A stretch of 64,000 nucleotides of DNA, taken from Anastatus disparis. Taxonomy: Eukaryota; Arthropoda; Insecta; Hymenoptera; Eupelmidae. The notes beneath the pieces are model-generated. The model had not been told where the DNA came from and did no database searches. It worked only from the letters and a program-made list of their open reading frames with translations. Below, one piece after another: positions 1 through 12,159 of the stretch (position 1 is the stretch's first letter; each line of letters opens with the position of its first letter). The stretch is taken from NCBI GenBank assembly GCA_017163975.1, contig JAFFSR010000220.1, positions 18,246,001 through 18,310,000 on the forward strand, in the 5' to 3' direction. Both the position numbers and the translations under genes were made by a program.

Positions 1-448
1 GGTTGGCTCAACTATGTAAAAATAAATATGTATAAATTTACACACTTTAATTAAATTCTTATCTAAAATTCTTTTTATTTTGATATAAAAAATTTCATAG
101 TTTTTAGATATTTTATTGAAAAAAGAAATGAAAGACAGAAAAACTTTTTAGTCAAAATATCATATTTAAATAATTATTTACCTGCAAATCATTCTTTTTC
201 TTGCTAATTTTCTTCCTGAATCTCCTTCTAGATCCAAATACAGGACTTTTTGAATTTCTTGTATTAAAAGTGGCTCGATCTTTTTTTTCCGATTCTTTAA
301 GATTAGTGTTTACAATCTATTTTTTAAAATTTATTAATTTTAAAGATTTAATTATCTTATTTTTAATCTTAAAAATATTACAAACCTCGGAATCCTCTTC
401 AGAACTCGAAAAATGTAATTTAATATTAATTTCACTATCCGATTCCAT
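1..448 (-). CDS. 5' part of an unrecognised acidic/basic protein (runs off the left edge)
   Basis: Exon 1 is 386-448 (ATG at 448, 21 codons) and exon 2 is 182-316 (45 codons). They join in phase 0 across a short intron (317-385; donor GAG|GTTTGT, acceptor AATAG). Exon 2 ends at CAG|GTAAAT. A possible third exon begins at about position 11 after a TACATAG acceptor and continues outside the window. The predicted start is rich in Ser/Glu/Asp (MESDSE..., SSSEEDSE), followed by a strongly basic stretch (SRRRFRKKISKKK), a composition typical of nuclear or nucleolar proteins. I do not recognise the family. It is divergent from the DDX55 gene, with about 1.1 kb between start codons. An alternative acceptor at 294 would put exon 2 in another open frame; I prefer 316 because it keeps the basic frame. 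The model rests on splice signals only. Confidence 0.45.
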
Positions 449-1565
449 CTTAAACTTAAAGCGCGATACGCGATACGTTATTTTCTATGGAGAAAACTTT
501 TACAATTTATTATAAGTAGTGTCGATGATAACAAAAGACAGCGAAAGGAATATATTTTCGGTAGTGTATGTTTGGATACACAAATACAAGTACTTGTTTG
601 TTTACATTTAATATATATGTATTTACTGACCTTTAACATACTTTCTTATAATTTTCAAAATGACAAAATTATCGCGATTATTACGTTACCAACATTCGAT
701 TGTATTTTTAAAAATATTTGTACTGACGTAATATAATGATAATTAATTATTTTATTTATTTTTAAATAATTTATATGTATTTAATCCAACAAAATCATTT
801 CCATTTGAAAATTTAAATTAATTTATTACACGGAGCATGATTAATTTTAATGTCTTAAATCAAAATCTTTATTATTTATAAATATTTCTAATTCATAAAT
901 TGAAACTTTAAAATTTAAATTATTTGAAATTAGAATAGAAAATAGAATTTTTTAAATTTAATTTCTGTTAAAATTTGCCGATTGTGATATTTTATAGTGG
1001 TAGCTGCTGTTATTATATTTATTTATTTATACTAAAAATTAGTAATTTCACTTTTCCAAAAATTTCTTGATATTCATAACTTTCAGTCTGATACGTAATT
1101 CATTAAAAATATTAATCCCACTTATTTTTTTATTCTTATATGCATATTGTTCATTTAATATTTTTGGTAAACGATTAAATACTACATTTAAATATGAACA
1201 TTAATTCTTATTTTAAGGTATACTGCGAATATTAAGAATTTTATAAAATACTACACAATATTTTATAAAAATTTAATAGTTTTAATTGAATCGTTTAATA
1301 ATTAATGAATAAAAAACAATTTTGAATTTAAATTATTATATTTATACGGCCTTTTTGAATGATGCGCATGATGTCAACGTTGCACGTGTGCTTGATCGGA
1401 ACCACGTGATGGCCAAATAAAACCATGTGGAATACGAAAACAAAAGAAAACATAACCTCTGTTATTGCAATCGTGTTACAGAATTCACATTCATACATGA
1501 AACGTGCAGTTAATAGCTGATACTTTGTATTTTATTATTAATTGATCAAAAATAAAAATTTCACA
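449..1565. other. Intergenic region between two divergent genes
   Basis: A/T-rich spacer between the leftmost minus-strand gene and DDX55. The only conspicuous block is a less A/T-rich stretch at about 1355-1430 with two CACGTG E-boxes (listed separately). No further reading frame or RNA gene is visible. Confidence 0.6.
1383..1408 (+). promoter_or_regulatory. Paired CACGTG E-boxes upstream of DDX55
   Basis: Two perfect CACGTG palindromes at 1383-1388 and 1403-1408, 20 bases start to start, about 160-180 bases before the DDX55 start codon. CACGTG is the Myc/Max (and bHLH-ZIP) binding site. Ribosome biogenesis genes are established Myc targets in Drosophila, so the pairing fits the gene. Binding itself is inference. 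Confidence 0.45.
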
Positions 1566-3990
1566 ATGACTTCTCGTAAATGGAAAGATTTAGAAGTTAA
1601 ACTAAGCGCTCCTGTAATGAAAACCTTAAAGACATTAAAATTTCATAAAATGACTCCAGTGCAGGTGAAGTTTTTTTTATATTATATTTTTATTGTATTG
1701 AAATTTTAATTGAGTTTGTACTTTATAAAAGTTTTGTATTGTACTCAATTTAGGCTGCTTCTATCCCTCTTTTATTGAATGGAAAAGATGTTGCTGCTGA
1801 AGCTGTCACAGGAAGTGGAAAAACTCTTGCATTTCTTATCCCCTTATTAGAATTATTACAAGTATGATCTTTTTATTTAATTTAAATATTTAGTTTTAAT
1901 TATCCTTTGTCCATCTTATGAATAAAATTAAAATTATTGCGTATAAAATTTTACACATTTTATATATTATTGAAAATCAAACTAATGGAAGTTTATTTAT
2001 GTTATGTAGTATAACTTTGCATAGTTTTAAAAATATTAGAGATTAAATTATTGAAACATTTATTTATATCATATAGAATTATTTTAAAAGGGTTGATATA
2101 TGTTTATAGAAAAGACAAGAAAAATGGAAAAAATTTGAGATAGGTGCAATAGTGATTTCACCAACACGAGAACTAGCAACACAAATCAGTAAAGTCTTGG
2201 AACAGTTTCTTAAAAATATTTCAAATTTAAAACAAGCATTATTAGTTGGCGGTTCAACTGTTAAAGAAGATATTGAAAAACTAAAAAGTGGTGCAAATAT
2301 TATTATTGCTACACCAGGTAGATTGGAAGATATTTTATCAAATTATAATAAGGAAATCAATTTAGCAGCAGCTGTTAAATCTTTGGTAAAATAATATTTT
2401 TTATAAATGCTAATTGCTATTCAAAATAGAATTAAATTGATAAAATAATTATTTATTATTGTTTTTATTATAGGAGTTGCTAGTTTTAGATGAGGCTGAC
2501 AGGCTTTTAGATTTAGGATTTTCTATGACAATAAATACAATATTTAGTTTCTTACCCCGTTTACGAAGAACAGGTTTATTTTCAGCAACACAAACTAAAG
2601 CAGTAGAACAATTAATTAGAGCTGGATTGAGAAATCCAGAATTGGTAACTATAAAAGAAGCAGAAGGATTTTCCACCCCTTTAAATTTGAGTAATTACTA
2701 CTCAATAATTGAACCTGATAAAAAATTGGCTTATATGATTGATTTTATTAAAAGCAGAGGAACAAATTTAAAATATATGATATTTTTCTCTACTTGTGCT
2801 TGTGTTGATTATTTTAATAATGTATTAACATCGTAAGTTAATTTATTAATAAATTTACAGAACTTATTATCATAATAATATGATTTCATTATAAATATTT
2901 CTTCACAGAATACTAACTTCTGCAAAAGTACTGGCATTACATGGTAAAATGAAAAATAAACGTCATAAAATTTTTGAAGAATTTCAAACTCTTGAAAATG
3001 GCATATTAATATGTACTGATGTAATGGCTCGAGGGATTGATATTCCAGAAGTTGATTGGGTAATTCAATATGATCCACCATCTACTGCAAGCAGTTTTGT
3101 GCACAGGTAATTATTAAATATATCTTCATAAAATCATTTCATTTAATATATTAACATTGACTTTTTTTCTAGATGTGGTCGAACAGCTAGAATAGGAAAT
3201 GAAGGCAATGCTTTGTTACTTTTGTCTGAATCAGAAGATGCTTATATCGATTTTATTAAAAGAAATCAAAAAGTAGAATTACAATTATTGAAAGAAGATG
3301 TTAAACAAAGTTCTGTAGAAAAATGTTTAAAATGTATGAGAAATCTACAACAGTCTGATAGGCTTGTATTTGATAAAGCAAATCGAGCAGTCGTTTCATA
3401 TATACAATCTTACCAAAAACATGAATGTTATTTAATTTTACGATTAAAAGATTTAGATATAGGAAAAGTATTTTTGGGTTTTGGATTATTAAAGATACCT
3501 CGTATGCCAGAAATAAAAGGAAGAGATTTATCATCATTTGAAGAAGTTGATATTGATATTAATTCAATAGCTTATAAGAATAAACAAAGAGAAACGGTAA
3601 GATTAGAAAAATTAAAAAATTATCAAGAAACTGGAATTTGGCCTGGAAAAGGAAAAAAGAGAATGATAGCTTCTGAACCATGGTCAGAAGCAAAGAAATC
3701 TAAACTTGAAAAGAAAGGTAAAAAGAAAGTACGAAAAGAAAAACAAAAGAGATGGGAAGACAATCACCCAGGAGAAGTAAAAAGAAAACGTAAAAATGTT
3801 ATGAGTGAAGAAGATTTACAGGAATTAGCTAATGATATAGCTTTAATTAAAAAATTTAAAAAGAAAAAGGTAAAAATTACAGTTTTTATATATTTTATTA
3901 CATGAAAATTCTAATAAAAAGAAATAATAATTGATCGTTATTTAACAGATATCAGATGAAGAATTCGAAACTGCTTTTGGTATCAACTGA
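1566..3990 (+). CDS. DDX55: DEAD-box ATP-dependent RNA helicase DDX55/Spb4-like
   Basis: Seven exons: 1566-1664, 1754-1861, 2110-2385, 2474-2832, 2909-3106, 3173-3869, 3949-3990. They total 1779 nt and 592 aa, close to the family's roughly 600. The motifs run in order: Q-motif region MTPVQ (29-33), motif I AVTGSGKT, Ia PTRELA, GG, TPGR, motif II DEAD (167-170), motif III SAT (198-200), [16 protein letters not shown] and motif [12 protein letters not shown] (from about 346). The CTE follows ([19 protein letters not shown]), then a Lys-rich tail. The FFSTCAC and YQKHEC segments separate DDX55/Spb4 from other DEAD proteins. Known role of the family: nucleolar helicase needed for 60S subunit maturation. 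Nothing catalytic is missing. A poly(A) signal lies at about 4019. The start is the first ATG of the open exon. Confidence 0.95.
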
Positions 3991-4392
3991 GCTGTACTTG
4001 TAACTTGAAAAGATTGAAAATAAATCTTACTGTTCAGATTTGTAAATATGTACATAAAAAAGAAGAAAACTGAATTTAAAATTGTGTTTTTAACACTATA
4101 TAAATTATGTATACAAAGCTTTGTATATTTTTACTAAATATATTACAAAATCATTTTAACTCTTTGTTTTTTTAGTATTAAAATTACTTTTAACTATATT
4201 TTTAATTACACCTGATCCTAAAAATTCATCCTATTTTAATAGATGCTATACCACCTCCATTGTCGTGAGGAAGCGTTTTTAATATATTAAAAAGCACAAA
4301 TTTTACAAATCGTAAGCAATTCTTACGGCGTCGTCAACTACTGAAATTTTAAGCAGCGAAAATAATAAAAATAAAATTGATCACTGCCAAAC

Positions 4393-4583
4393 TTTATTTA
4401 ATTTAACGTCGCTGTATTTATGGTATCATTACCATATGCTAATTAACGACGGAGATTTTTTAGTATGTTTGTGAACAAAGCATGTATATGGTATGCAGTG
4501 ATATGCTTGTATCAGCGGGATTCGAACTCGGGACCTCGAAATTATGAATTCATCGTTCTACCGACTGAGCCACTGAGATCTCG
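4393..4583 (-). mobile_element. tRNA-derived SINE, family A, copy 1 (reverse)
   Basis: Read on the minus strand, the element starts with a tRNA-like head: A-box-like GCTCAGTCGGTAGAACG and a B box GAGTTCGAATCCCGCT near 4517-4530. It continues through a body ending in a TAxGCATAAATACAGCGACGTTAAA-type 3' end and an A-rich tail (T-rich on the plus strand at 4393-4404). The same head-body-tail order recurs seven more times in the window. No intact tRNA cloverleaf with acceptor stem is formed, so this is not a tRNA gene. Confidence 0.85.
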
Positions 4584-6125
4584 CAAAAAATTTTTTTTAT
4601 AAAATCGTGTTTATTTTTTACAAAAACTATGTACAAACTTGACGAAAGTGACGAAGAAATTCGAATTAAAGAAAACTATGCAAGTACTACTTATATAAAA
4701 ACGTTATATTAAAATTTAAATTAATCAATTCAACAATAAAGCTAAAATCTTAAAAAGTTTAATTTTTATCAATAATCAATGCTTTTCATAATTTTTAAAA
4801 GTATTGACAAAATGTTTCTTCATATCTCCTAAAAATTCTTTTTATGTTTAAAGTTTAGTACATAATCTATATTTTACACTAAATAAAACATTTGCACAAA
4901 TTGTCGTGTCGAGACTTTTTAAGTAAAGAATTGCGATAATGACAGTTCAGAAGACATTTTTTACTATTTTCAGAGTAAATTGAACATTTTTCAAATTATC
5001 ATTTAAATAGCGTATTTTAAAATATCAGTAGCATAATTTGCAGATAATGTTAATAAAAAATTTTCTAACATTTTTTGTTTTATGATGGTTTAAAAAAAAA
5101 CGGCGGTAGGGTACACAGGCAGAAATAATAACTTATTTTTATTAAATAAATATGATGATTATGGAAATAATTTAATAAGCAGTTAAATCGTGGATTTTTT
5201 TTGTAAAAATTAAATTGCGTTATATAATTATCCAAAATAATTAATATTCTCAAATATTTATAAATAAAAAAATTGACTTTTAAATAATGCACTTAAACTA
5301 TGTTATTTATACGTAATACTGTCACATATTTTTACACGGATATAAAAACAATGCTGTTGTAAATTCATGTAACGGTCGTGTATTTAATAATAGGGACATT
5401 AAAAAGGGAAACAGAGAAGGGGCAAAAATTGGAGTCATTCTTGAGATATTATTTAATTTCTACAAATATTACATTATATTAAAAATTGATTATTCAATTA
5501 AAAATTTTAAATTAATAACTAAAATAACAAATTATTATTTTAAGAAGAATAATGAGTAAAAATAAATAAATTTCTAATTTAAAAGTACAATTGGAAAAGA
5601 TTAATTTTTTAAAGTCGTTTTTTAATCCTTTATGAAGTACAATAATGACTTTAAGTTTTGTATTTATAGTTGAATTTGGCTTGTAAGGTATTTATTCATG
5701 AAATACATATCCCTCCTTTTTCTCGAAGGACACTTGAAACGCTTTGATAGTTCATTGGTTGGACCAACATGCAACAACGTCATACAGCTGGGGGACTGGG
5801 GGGGCCTGCTGATGTTGTGTACAAGAGGCACACATATGTATATACGCGAAATGTACTATACCATGCTTTATATACAAAAGCCATTCACCCCTCTTCTTTT
5901 CTTTTTAAGCTTCTTTTTCTTTTAACATACGGTCTTTCCAGTATGTGTGATTCAGAATGCGATAAAATGTTTTTAGTCATCGCTTATACTTTGCTCTGAA
6001 TGCTTGTAGCGAGGAGTCGTTCAAAAGTAAAATGTAATTTTTAAATATTTGAAACCAAAAAATATAAAACAAGATATAAAAAATTTTATAATTTCAAAAT
6101 TATTTCGAATTTTCAATAAACAAAC
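4584..6125. other. Intergenic region and presumed testin promoter/5' UTR
   Basis: Very A/T-rich up to about 5690. A less A/T-rich block follows at 5700-5900, with a run of G's near 5790-5806 and a TATATA at about 5870. This is probably the testin promoter. The open frames here (5698-5925, 5769-5999) overlap one another, have no splice context and no recognisable product, so I read them as chance. Confidence 0.5.
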
Positions 6126-9100
6126 ATGAGTCAAATGGAGCAAGAAGATAAACCCAAGTGGTTGTTAGAGTTGGAGAATCGAAAACGAAAGGTATGCGAT
6201 TCTTTTTATTTTATTTGATTTTTAAATCGTTTGACATTTTATGCGCGCACAGTAAATTCTTTGTATATAAATTGTTTGCAATGCTTGGCAATTAATTAAT
6301 TATTTTTACGGTAAAAAAATTTATTATTAAATTTTTATTTATATTAGTTTTAATGAACAGATGGATTAATTCTTTAATTAAATTATAAACGTTTTAATTC
6401 AATTAGAAAAATTTGTATGACTCACGTCTTGAGTATTTTCGTTTATTTAATTATCGATAATGTACCACTCACAGTATAAAATAAATAGGTTGATTTTAAT
6501 ATAACGTTTAAATATTTGTATAATTTAATTTTTATAAAAATGTATATGATAATTTTTAAATAAAACTTAATAAAATTAAGCAAACAATAAAAATTTTACT
6601 TTTTAAAATCTTGAAAGAAATATTTTTAAAAATTTAATCTTTCTATTTGCAGCCAAAGTTAGCGCACGAAACAGGAGCAGGGGCTCCTTGTTTAACTTGT
6701 GAGTCAGCATGTCCAGGCTTGGATTTACATTTTTGGCGAAAAATTTGTAAAAATTGTAAATGCAGGGGTGATGATCATGATTTTGATGATGACGAATTTC
6801 CACAATTTGAATTACTGTTTGGACCTAACGTGAAAAATAAGAAAAATCGTTCTGTTTGTAAGTATTAATAATTCAATTTATCACGTTTTAAATTATTCTT
6901 AAATAATTAATAATAAAAACAAATTACTAAATTATATAAAATTGAACTTTTTAGTATTGAAAGTTAATGATAAAAGTGATAAAAAACAAGTACAAGCTGA
7001 AACTCCATTTGAATGGGTTCCACCAGACACAACAAAGGAGCTTGCTGCAGATTACATGAAAGCATTGCCTACTGATAAATTGCCAATTAAAGGATCAACC
7101 GGCGCTGCTTTGAGAAGACAGCAGCTGCAAAAACAATTACCTTTACATGATATTGATCACAAAGCTTGTGATGGACTTAGCGAACAAGAAAGAAAAGAAT
7201 TTGACAAATATTTAGATAATTTGAAAAATTGTGCTGGACAAGGAAAAGTCTCTAAGGTATTTAGTTAAAAAATCAATATATTATATTCAATTAAAAACAA
7301 AAAATAATTTAAATAATTATTAATTTCAAATTTTTTTAGCTGATGACTATAAGACCTTTTGATTCATCTTTAATGACACCAGCAAATGCAACAGATGTAC
7401 AACGTTTTAGTCCTCAACATAGTCAACAATTATTAAATCCACAAGGTGGATTGAATTTAAGAACTCCAAGTAGTTTTATTCCAAAAGTACCATCAAATTA
7501 CTCAAAACCTAATTCCAATAATTTGCCTAATGATATTACTGGTACTCCATTGGCTCCAAATATTGATGTAATAAGGGCACAACATTTACAAGCTACAAAT
7601 GAAGTAAATCCACGACTTGGACGATATCATCATTCTTTAGCTAACGTTTCTAATGATGGTAACTTTGCTGAAGTCGCTAAGGTACCAGGTGCTTATCATT
7701 TAAGTGGACAATTATCAGCTACTTCCAATAATCAGAATAATCCTTTAGCAAAGAATAATTCAATATCTTCTGAATTAAAGTATGATAAAACTCCAAGTTC
7801 TGTTGCAAGTGGAGAATGCAGTCAAAGTGGCTTATTGCATGACCCCACTAAACCCATTTCCAATGAAATAAATTCTCAAACTAAGCCATATCATCATACT
7901 TTAGCAAATGTTTATAACGATTCTAATTTAGCTGAAGCAACAAAAGTTCCAGGAGCTTATCATTCAGGAAAATATCAGTTACCGTCCACAGAAAATAAAA
8001 TCAATCCAACACCTCATGAATTGAAATATACAAATAATCCAAATTTTATGGCAAATGAAGATTACACAAAGAGTGGTACTATTCATAAGGGTGTTAATCC
8101 TTTAATAAATGAATCAAAAGGCCAGTTACAAAATATTGGTGAACAAGTTGAACAAAATTTAGAATTTTTAAGTAATTTACCATCAAATTCTGGACTTGCT
8201 GAACAAATATTGTCGGAAGCTCTTTTACCACCAAGTTCAATACATACTAACGATATAGTTGGCAGTAGTCTTGATCAAAAAGGGCTTACATATATTCGAG
8301 GAAAACTTAATGATAAATATAATAAAAATGAATTAGCTTCAATGTTGCCTAGAGAACTTGATCTTATCAGGTAAATATTAAAACTTTATTTTATTACAAT
8401 AATGTATATATGAATATCTATATTAATCCTCATTATATTGTTTCAGTGCTTATCCATCAATTTCAAGTTCTGAAGAAGTGATAAATAAAGCTGCAGAAAA
8501 GACTAAGGAATTAGAAAACAAGTTAAGTCATACAAATGAAAGTAATAAAAATGAGATGCCTTCACAATCGCCTTATGTATCAAAATCTGAACGTCTTCAA
8601 GCTCAACTTAATACCTCCTTGCCTGTACAATCAAATGTGATACATTCAGAAGTATTAAATAATCCAGTATTTCCAGAAGAAATAGGAGGTGCTTCAGTTG
8701 CACTTCAAAATCTAGATAATATTAATCATTTACAACAAGAAATGGAAGGTATGACAATGAACGTAACTAAAGCACAACAATGTCATCAATGTCAAGAAAA
8801 TATACATTGTGGTAACGTTGTTGTTACTGCGGAAAAAATTAATGATGCCGTTTGGCATCCAGGTTGTTTTGTATGCTCTGCATGTAACGAGTTACTTGTA
8901 GATTTAGTTTACTTTACTCATAAAGGAAAATTATATTGTGCAAGAGATCTTGCTGAACTTTTAGAAATTCCAAGATGCTTTGCTTGTGATGAGGTATGTA
9001 TAAAACTACAAGAAATCAAAAATTTAACTTTTTCTACAAAATTACTAAATTATAATAATTTGTTTTTTTATACTGTTTTATAGCTTATTTTTGTACGAAA

Positions 9101-9452
9101 ATATACTGTGGCAGAAGGACATAATTATCATGTAAAGCATTTTTGTTGTTGGGACTGTGATATTCCATTAGCTGGAAAACAATATATTTCAGAAAACGAT
9201 AGGCCCCTTTGTCTTCCTTGCTATCAAAGTAATTATGCTAACACTTGCAATGCTTGTAATAATGTTATTAAGGCTGATGAGAAAGGGGTTGCTATAAAAA
9301 ATTTAAATTTCCATGCAACAGATGATTGTTTCTGTTGTTTCACATGTAAAAAGAGTCTTTTAGGTGGTCAAATAGCTATAAAAGAAGATAGACCACTTTG
9401 TAGTAAAGAATGTATTGCAGAATTTTTACATCGAAGAGCCTTAGGTAGATAA
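6126..9452 (+). CDS. Tes: Testin: PET domain plus three LIM domains, long central insertion
   Basis: Six exons: 6126-6191, 6653-6857, 6955-7256, 7340-8370, 8447-8993, 9084-9452. They total 2520 nt and 839 aa, about twice vertebrate testin (about 420). The N-terminus has the testin Cys-rich motif (PCLTC...[18 protein letters not shown]). The PET domain follows ([32 protein letters not shown], to about residue 190). Exon 4 encodes a 340-residue low-complexity linker rich in Asn, Ser, Pro and His, containing two copies of a roughly 30-residue repeat. Three LIM domains run from about residue 647 (CHQC...HPGCFVC) to the end. Known family role: a focal-adhesion and actin scaffold related to Prickle. 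AATAAA occurs at 9477. It converges on the HIRIP3-like gene, with about 600 bases between stop codons. Confidence 0.93.
7608..7975 (+). repeat. Internal roughly 30-residue repeat in the testin linker
   Basis: The peptides translated from about 7620-7710 and 7886-7975 align along their length. Both run YHH-(S/T)-LANV-x-ND-x-N-(F/L)-AE-x-x-KVPGAYH. The DNA copies have diverged, but residues such as KVPGAYH are fully kept, suggesting selection on the peptide rather than a recent duplication. Confidence 0.8.
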
Positions 9453-10055
9453 AAACGAGTGCCAATTTAATGTTAAATAAATTTATATTTTGTAATAAAC
9501 AAGTGAACAAATAGAAAATTTTATCTTTCTTATACTTGCGAGAATATATATTTCTTAACACAATTTTACACGTTACAGTAGTAGTTATAATAATAAATTT
9601 TGAAATAAAAATATTTTTTTTCTAAAATGTATTCAATGTGGAACATACATAATGCATTCTATTAAGAACATGCTTTTTAAGTTTAACAAACTGAATAATA
9701 ACTATTAAGTTTTTTCACAAACTTGGTGATAAAATATGACACTTACTAACTATTTTAGAATTAAACTTATCTCTACTGCTAAAATATACGTCAATTTTTG
9801 TTTTAAGTCAAAAGAATATGATCAAATAGAAAAAAAAGTATAAGTCTAAATACAAATATTATTTTTCGATTCATCCAACTAAAGGAAATTAAATTACTTT
9901 TATCATATTTAATTAATATATATACTTTGGATTTGATATTTTGTACAATAATGTATTTTAAACTTTTCATTTGTAATAACTTAGTAACATGAAGATTTAA
10001 TTTCCAATAGTTGGCCATTTTTAATTTTTTATAAAACTACTTCCTTTAAGGTATC
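9453..10055. other. Convergent 3' region between testin and the HIRIP3-like gene
   Basis: Holds the testin 3' UTR with AATAAA at 9477 and 9494, and presumably the 3' UTR of the minus-strand gene. The 3' UTRs may overlap. No other feature seen. Confidence 0.6.
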
Positions 10056-12159
10056 TTAATCAGATTCGATGTCAACAATAGCTTTGATCCTTGATCTACG
10101 TGCTTTTGTTACTGGAGATGCCTCTTCAGTTTTTTGCACTTGTTTTCCTCGAGAAGAACGAGCTATTTGAAAACAATTTTTTTTTTAAATTAAATAACTT
10201 TGATTGAAAAAGGTTTCACTGAAAATTTACTTACATTCAGAAATAATGGAACTAGTATCCAATTCTTCAACTTCTTTTCTCGTTTCATTTTTTATTTTAA
10301 ACTTTTTGCATTTTTCTAAAGTTGGCCTTCCTTCAATTCCATTTTCTTCCAAAAATGCAGCAAGTTTTTTAACTTTTGCTGCATCTGTATTACAATTTTC
10401 AAAAAATTTTCTATAACATTGAATCCTTAATCCAGCTGCTCGTACAAACTTTTTCATATTTTCAATTCTCCTGCTAGTGTGTTCCTATAGAAATATATAT
10501 TTAAAAAAATTAATCAAAATTCGATTATAGTATTAAATATTTCACGTAAAAGTATAAGTTTATCACAAGTACAACAATAATAACAATCATTAATAAATGA
10601 AAAAACTTACACTGAGTGTTTTCTTTTTCTTTCCAGATTTTGAATCTTCACTAGCATTACTTTCTTTATCACTTTTTCCATCATCAGATGATTCACTTGC
10701 AGAATCTTCATTCTTTGATTCAGATTTAGTATCTACATCTTTAGATGCTTTTTTATTGACCTTCTTCTCTTTTTTACTATTAGTTTCTTTTTCATCATCA
10801 TCTGATACTTCCTCTACCTTTTTTGGAGTTTTTGGAGGCCTACCTCTAGGTCTTCCTCTACCCCTTTTTACCTCTGATGTGGGAGTTTTCATTGTACTTT
10901 TCTTTGGACTAGGAGTTTTCTTTCCTTTTTTTTTCGAGACAGGACTGTAATCCTCATCGTCACTTGATGATGGAGTATTTTCTGAATCAGAATCTACTGC
11001 TTTGGAAACTGGTTTCTTTTTACCTTTTTGTTTGGATTGTTTTTTAGAACTGTCTGGACTTGAATCAGTTTTTGATTTTGGTTTTGCTTCCATTATTTTG
11101 TAAGAAAATGATTTTTCTGACTCTGATGAACTAGCATCAACTTCAGAATCATTTGGTTTTTCTCTAACTATTGCCGTTTTAGTTCTTGGTTTTGAAGTTT
11201 CTTCCTTTTCATTGTCATCACTGGTTTCTTTATCACTAGCATTTTCAACAGTTAGTTCAACACCATTTATGATTTCTGAATTTTTCTTCTTGGTTTCATT
11301 TTCTTCTTTTTCATCAAGACTTTCAGATTTGGATTCGACTTCCTAAAAAATAGTAAATGAAAAAAAATTTATTAATAATTAAAACGTCTTTTTGTATGCA
11401 CAAATAATATCTTAAAACTGTGTGAATATTCTATGTTTTAAAAATATTTATAAAGTGAAATAACAAATTTTTCTACAACTTTTAATATAAAAATTATTTT
11501 AATAATTATAACAATACCATTTTTTCATTTGTTTTTTCCTTTACTGAAGTTGATTCTTTCTCATTTTTCTTTTCCACATTTTCTGTATCTTTTTTTGAAT
11601 CAGTATCTGCTTTTGTAGTTTCTGTATCATTTTTACTTTCTACATCACTTGCGTCTTTGGTGTCATTTTCTGAAACATCCATATCATTTTGTACATTTTC
11701 TTTTTCTTTTGATTCGTCAATTTTTTTCTCCTTATCAGCTTCAGGTTCTTTTTTTTCGTCTGTTTTAGACTCATTTGTATCTTTTTTATCAACATTATCA
11801 TCTTTATCAATAGTTTTTTCTTCTGTATCTTCTTCAGTTGAATCTTTTTCAGTTAGATCTGCTGATTCTTTTTCAGTTATTGAAAGTTTATCATCATCTT
11901 TTGGATCTGCAGTATCATTTGATTTAATTGACTCTCCATTTGTATGAACAGCATTATTGTCAACACCATTAGTTTGTGGAGAACTTGATTTTTCTTTGTT
12001 ATTTGAAGTTTCTTCAACACGAGCTTTCTTTACAGGTATTTCTTTTTCCACATCAGATGTTTCGTCTCTGGGACGCTTACTAGAAACTTCATCAGTTACC
12101 ATCTTCTCCGACTGTTGAAGAACTTCCTTTTCACTTTCATTATGATCGGATTCAACCAT
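10056..12159 (-). CDS. HIRIP3: HIRIP3-like histone chaperone (HIRA-interacting protein 3)
   Basis: Four exons: 11518-12159, 10611-11342, 10235-10484, 10056-10162. They total 1731 nt and 576 aa. The first roughly 455 residues are low-complexity Glu/Asp/Ser/Lys with several basic blocks (RGRGRPRGRPPKTPKK resembles AT-hooks). Residues about 459-545 form the conserved part: FVRAAGLRIQCYRKF, then a Cys/Lys helix, GIEGRPTLEKCKKFK, and EVEELDTSSIIS. This matches the C-terminal region of HIRIP3, whose CHZ-type motif binds H2A-H2B and which associates with the HIRA chaperone (established for the vertebrate protein). The tail is short and basic-acidic, ending DIESD. A 5' UTR intron is likely: acceptor TTTTCAG just before 12181, candidate donor AAAG|GTAAGAT at 12953. 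The acidic N-terminus is not diagnostic; the identity rests on the C-terminal 90 residues. Confidence 0.8.

Noticed and set aside
201..515. 104-codon plus-strand reading frame at the left edge
   Set aside because: Hydrophobic A/T-driven frame antisense to the two-exon minus-strand model, which has matching splice phases.
4510..4583. tRNA-gene-like A and B boxes (also at the other family A copies)
   Set aside because: The acceptor stem does not pair, there is no Pol III T-run directly after the head, and the same body and A-rich tail follow each copy. They are SINE heads, not tRNA genes.
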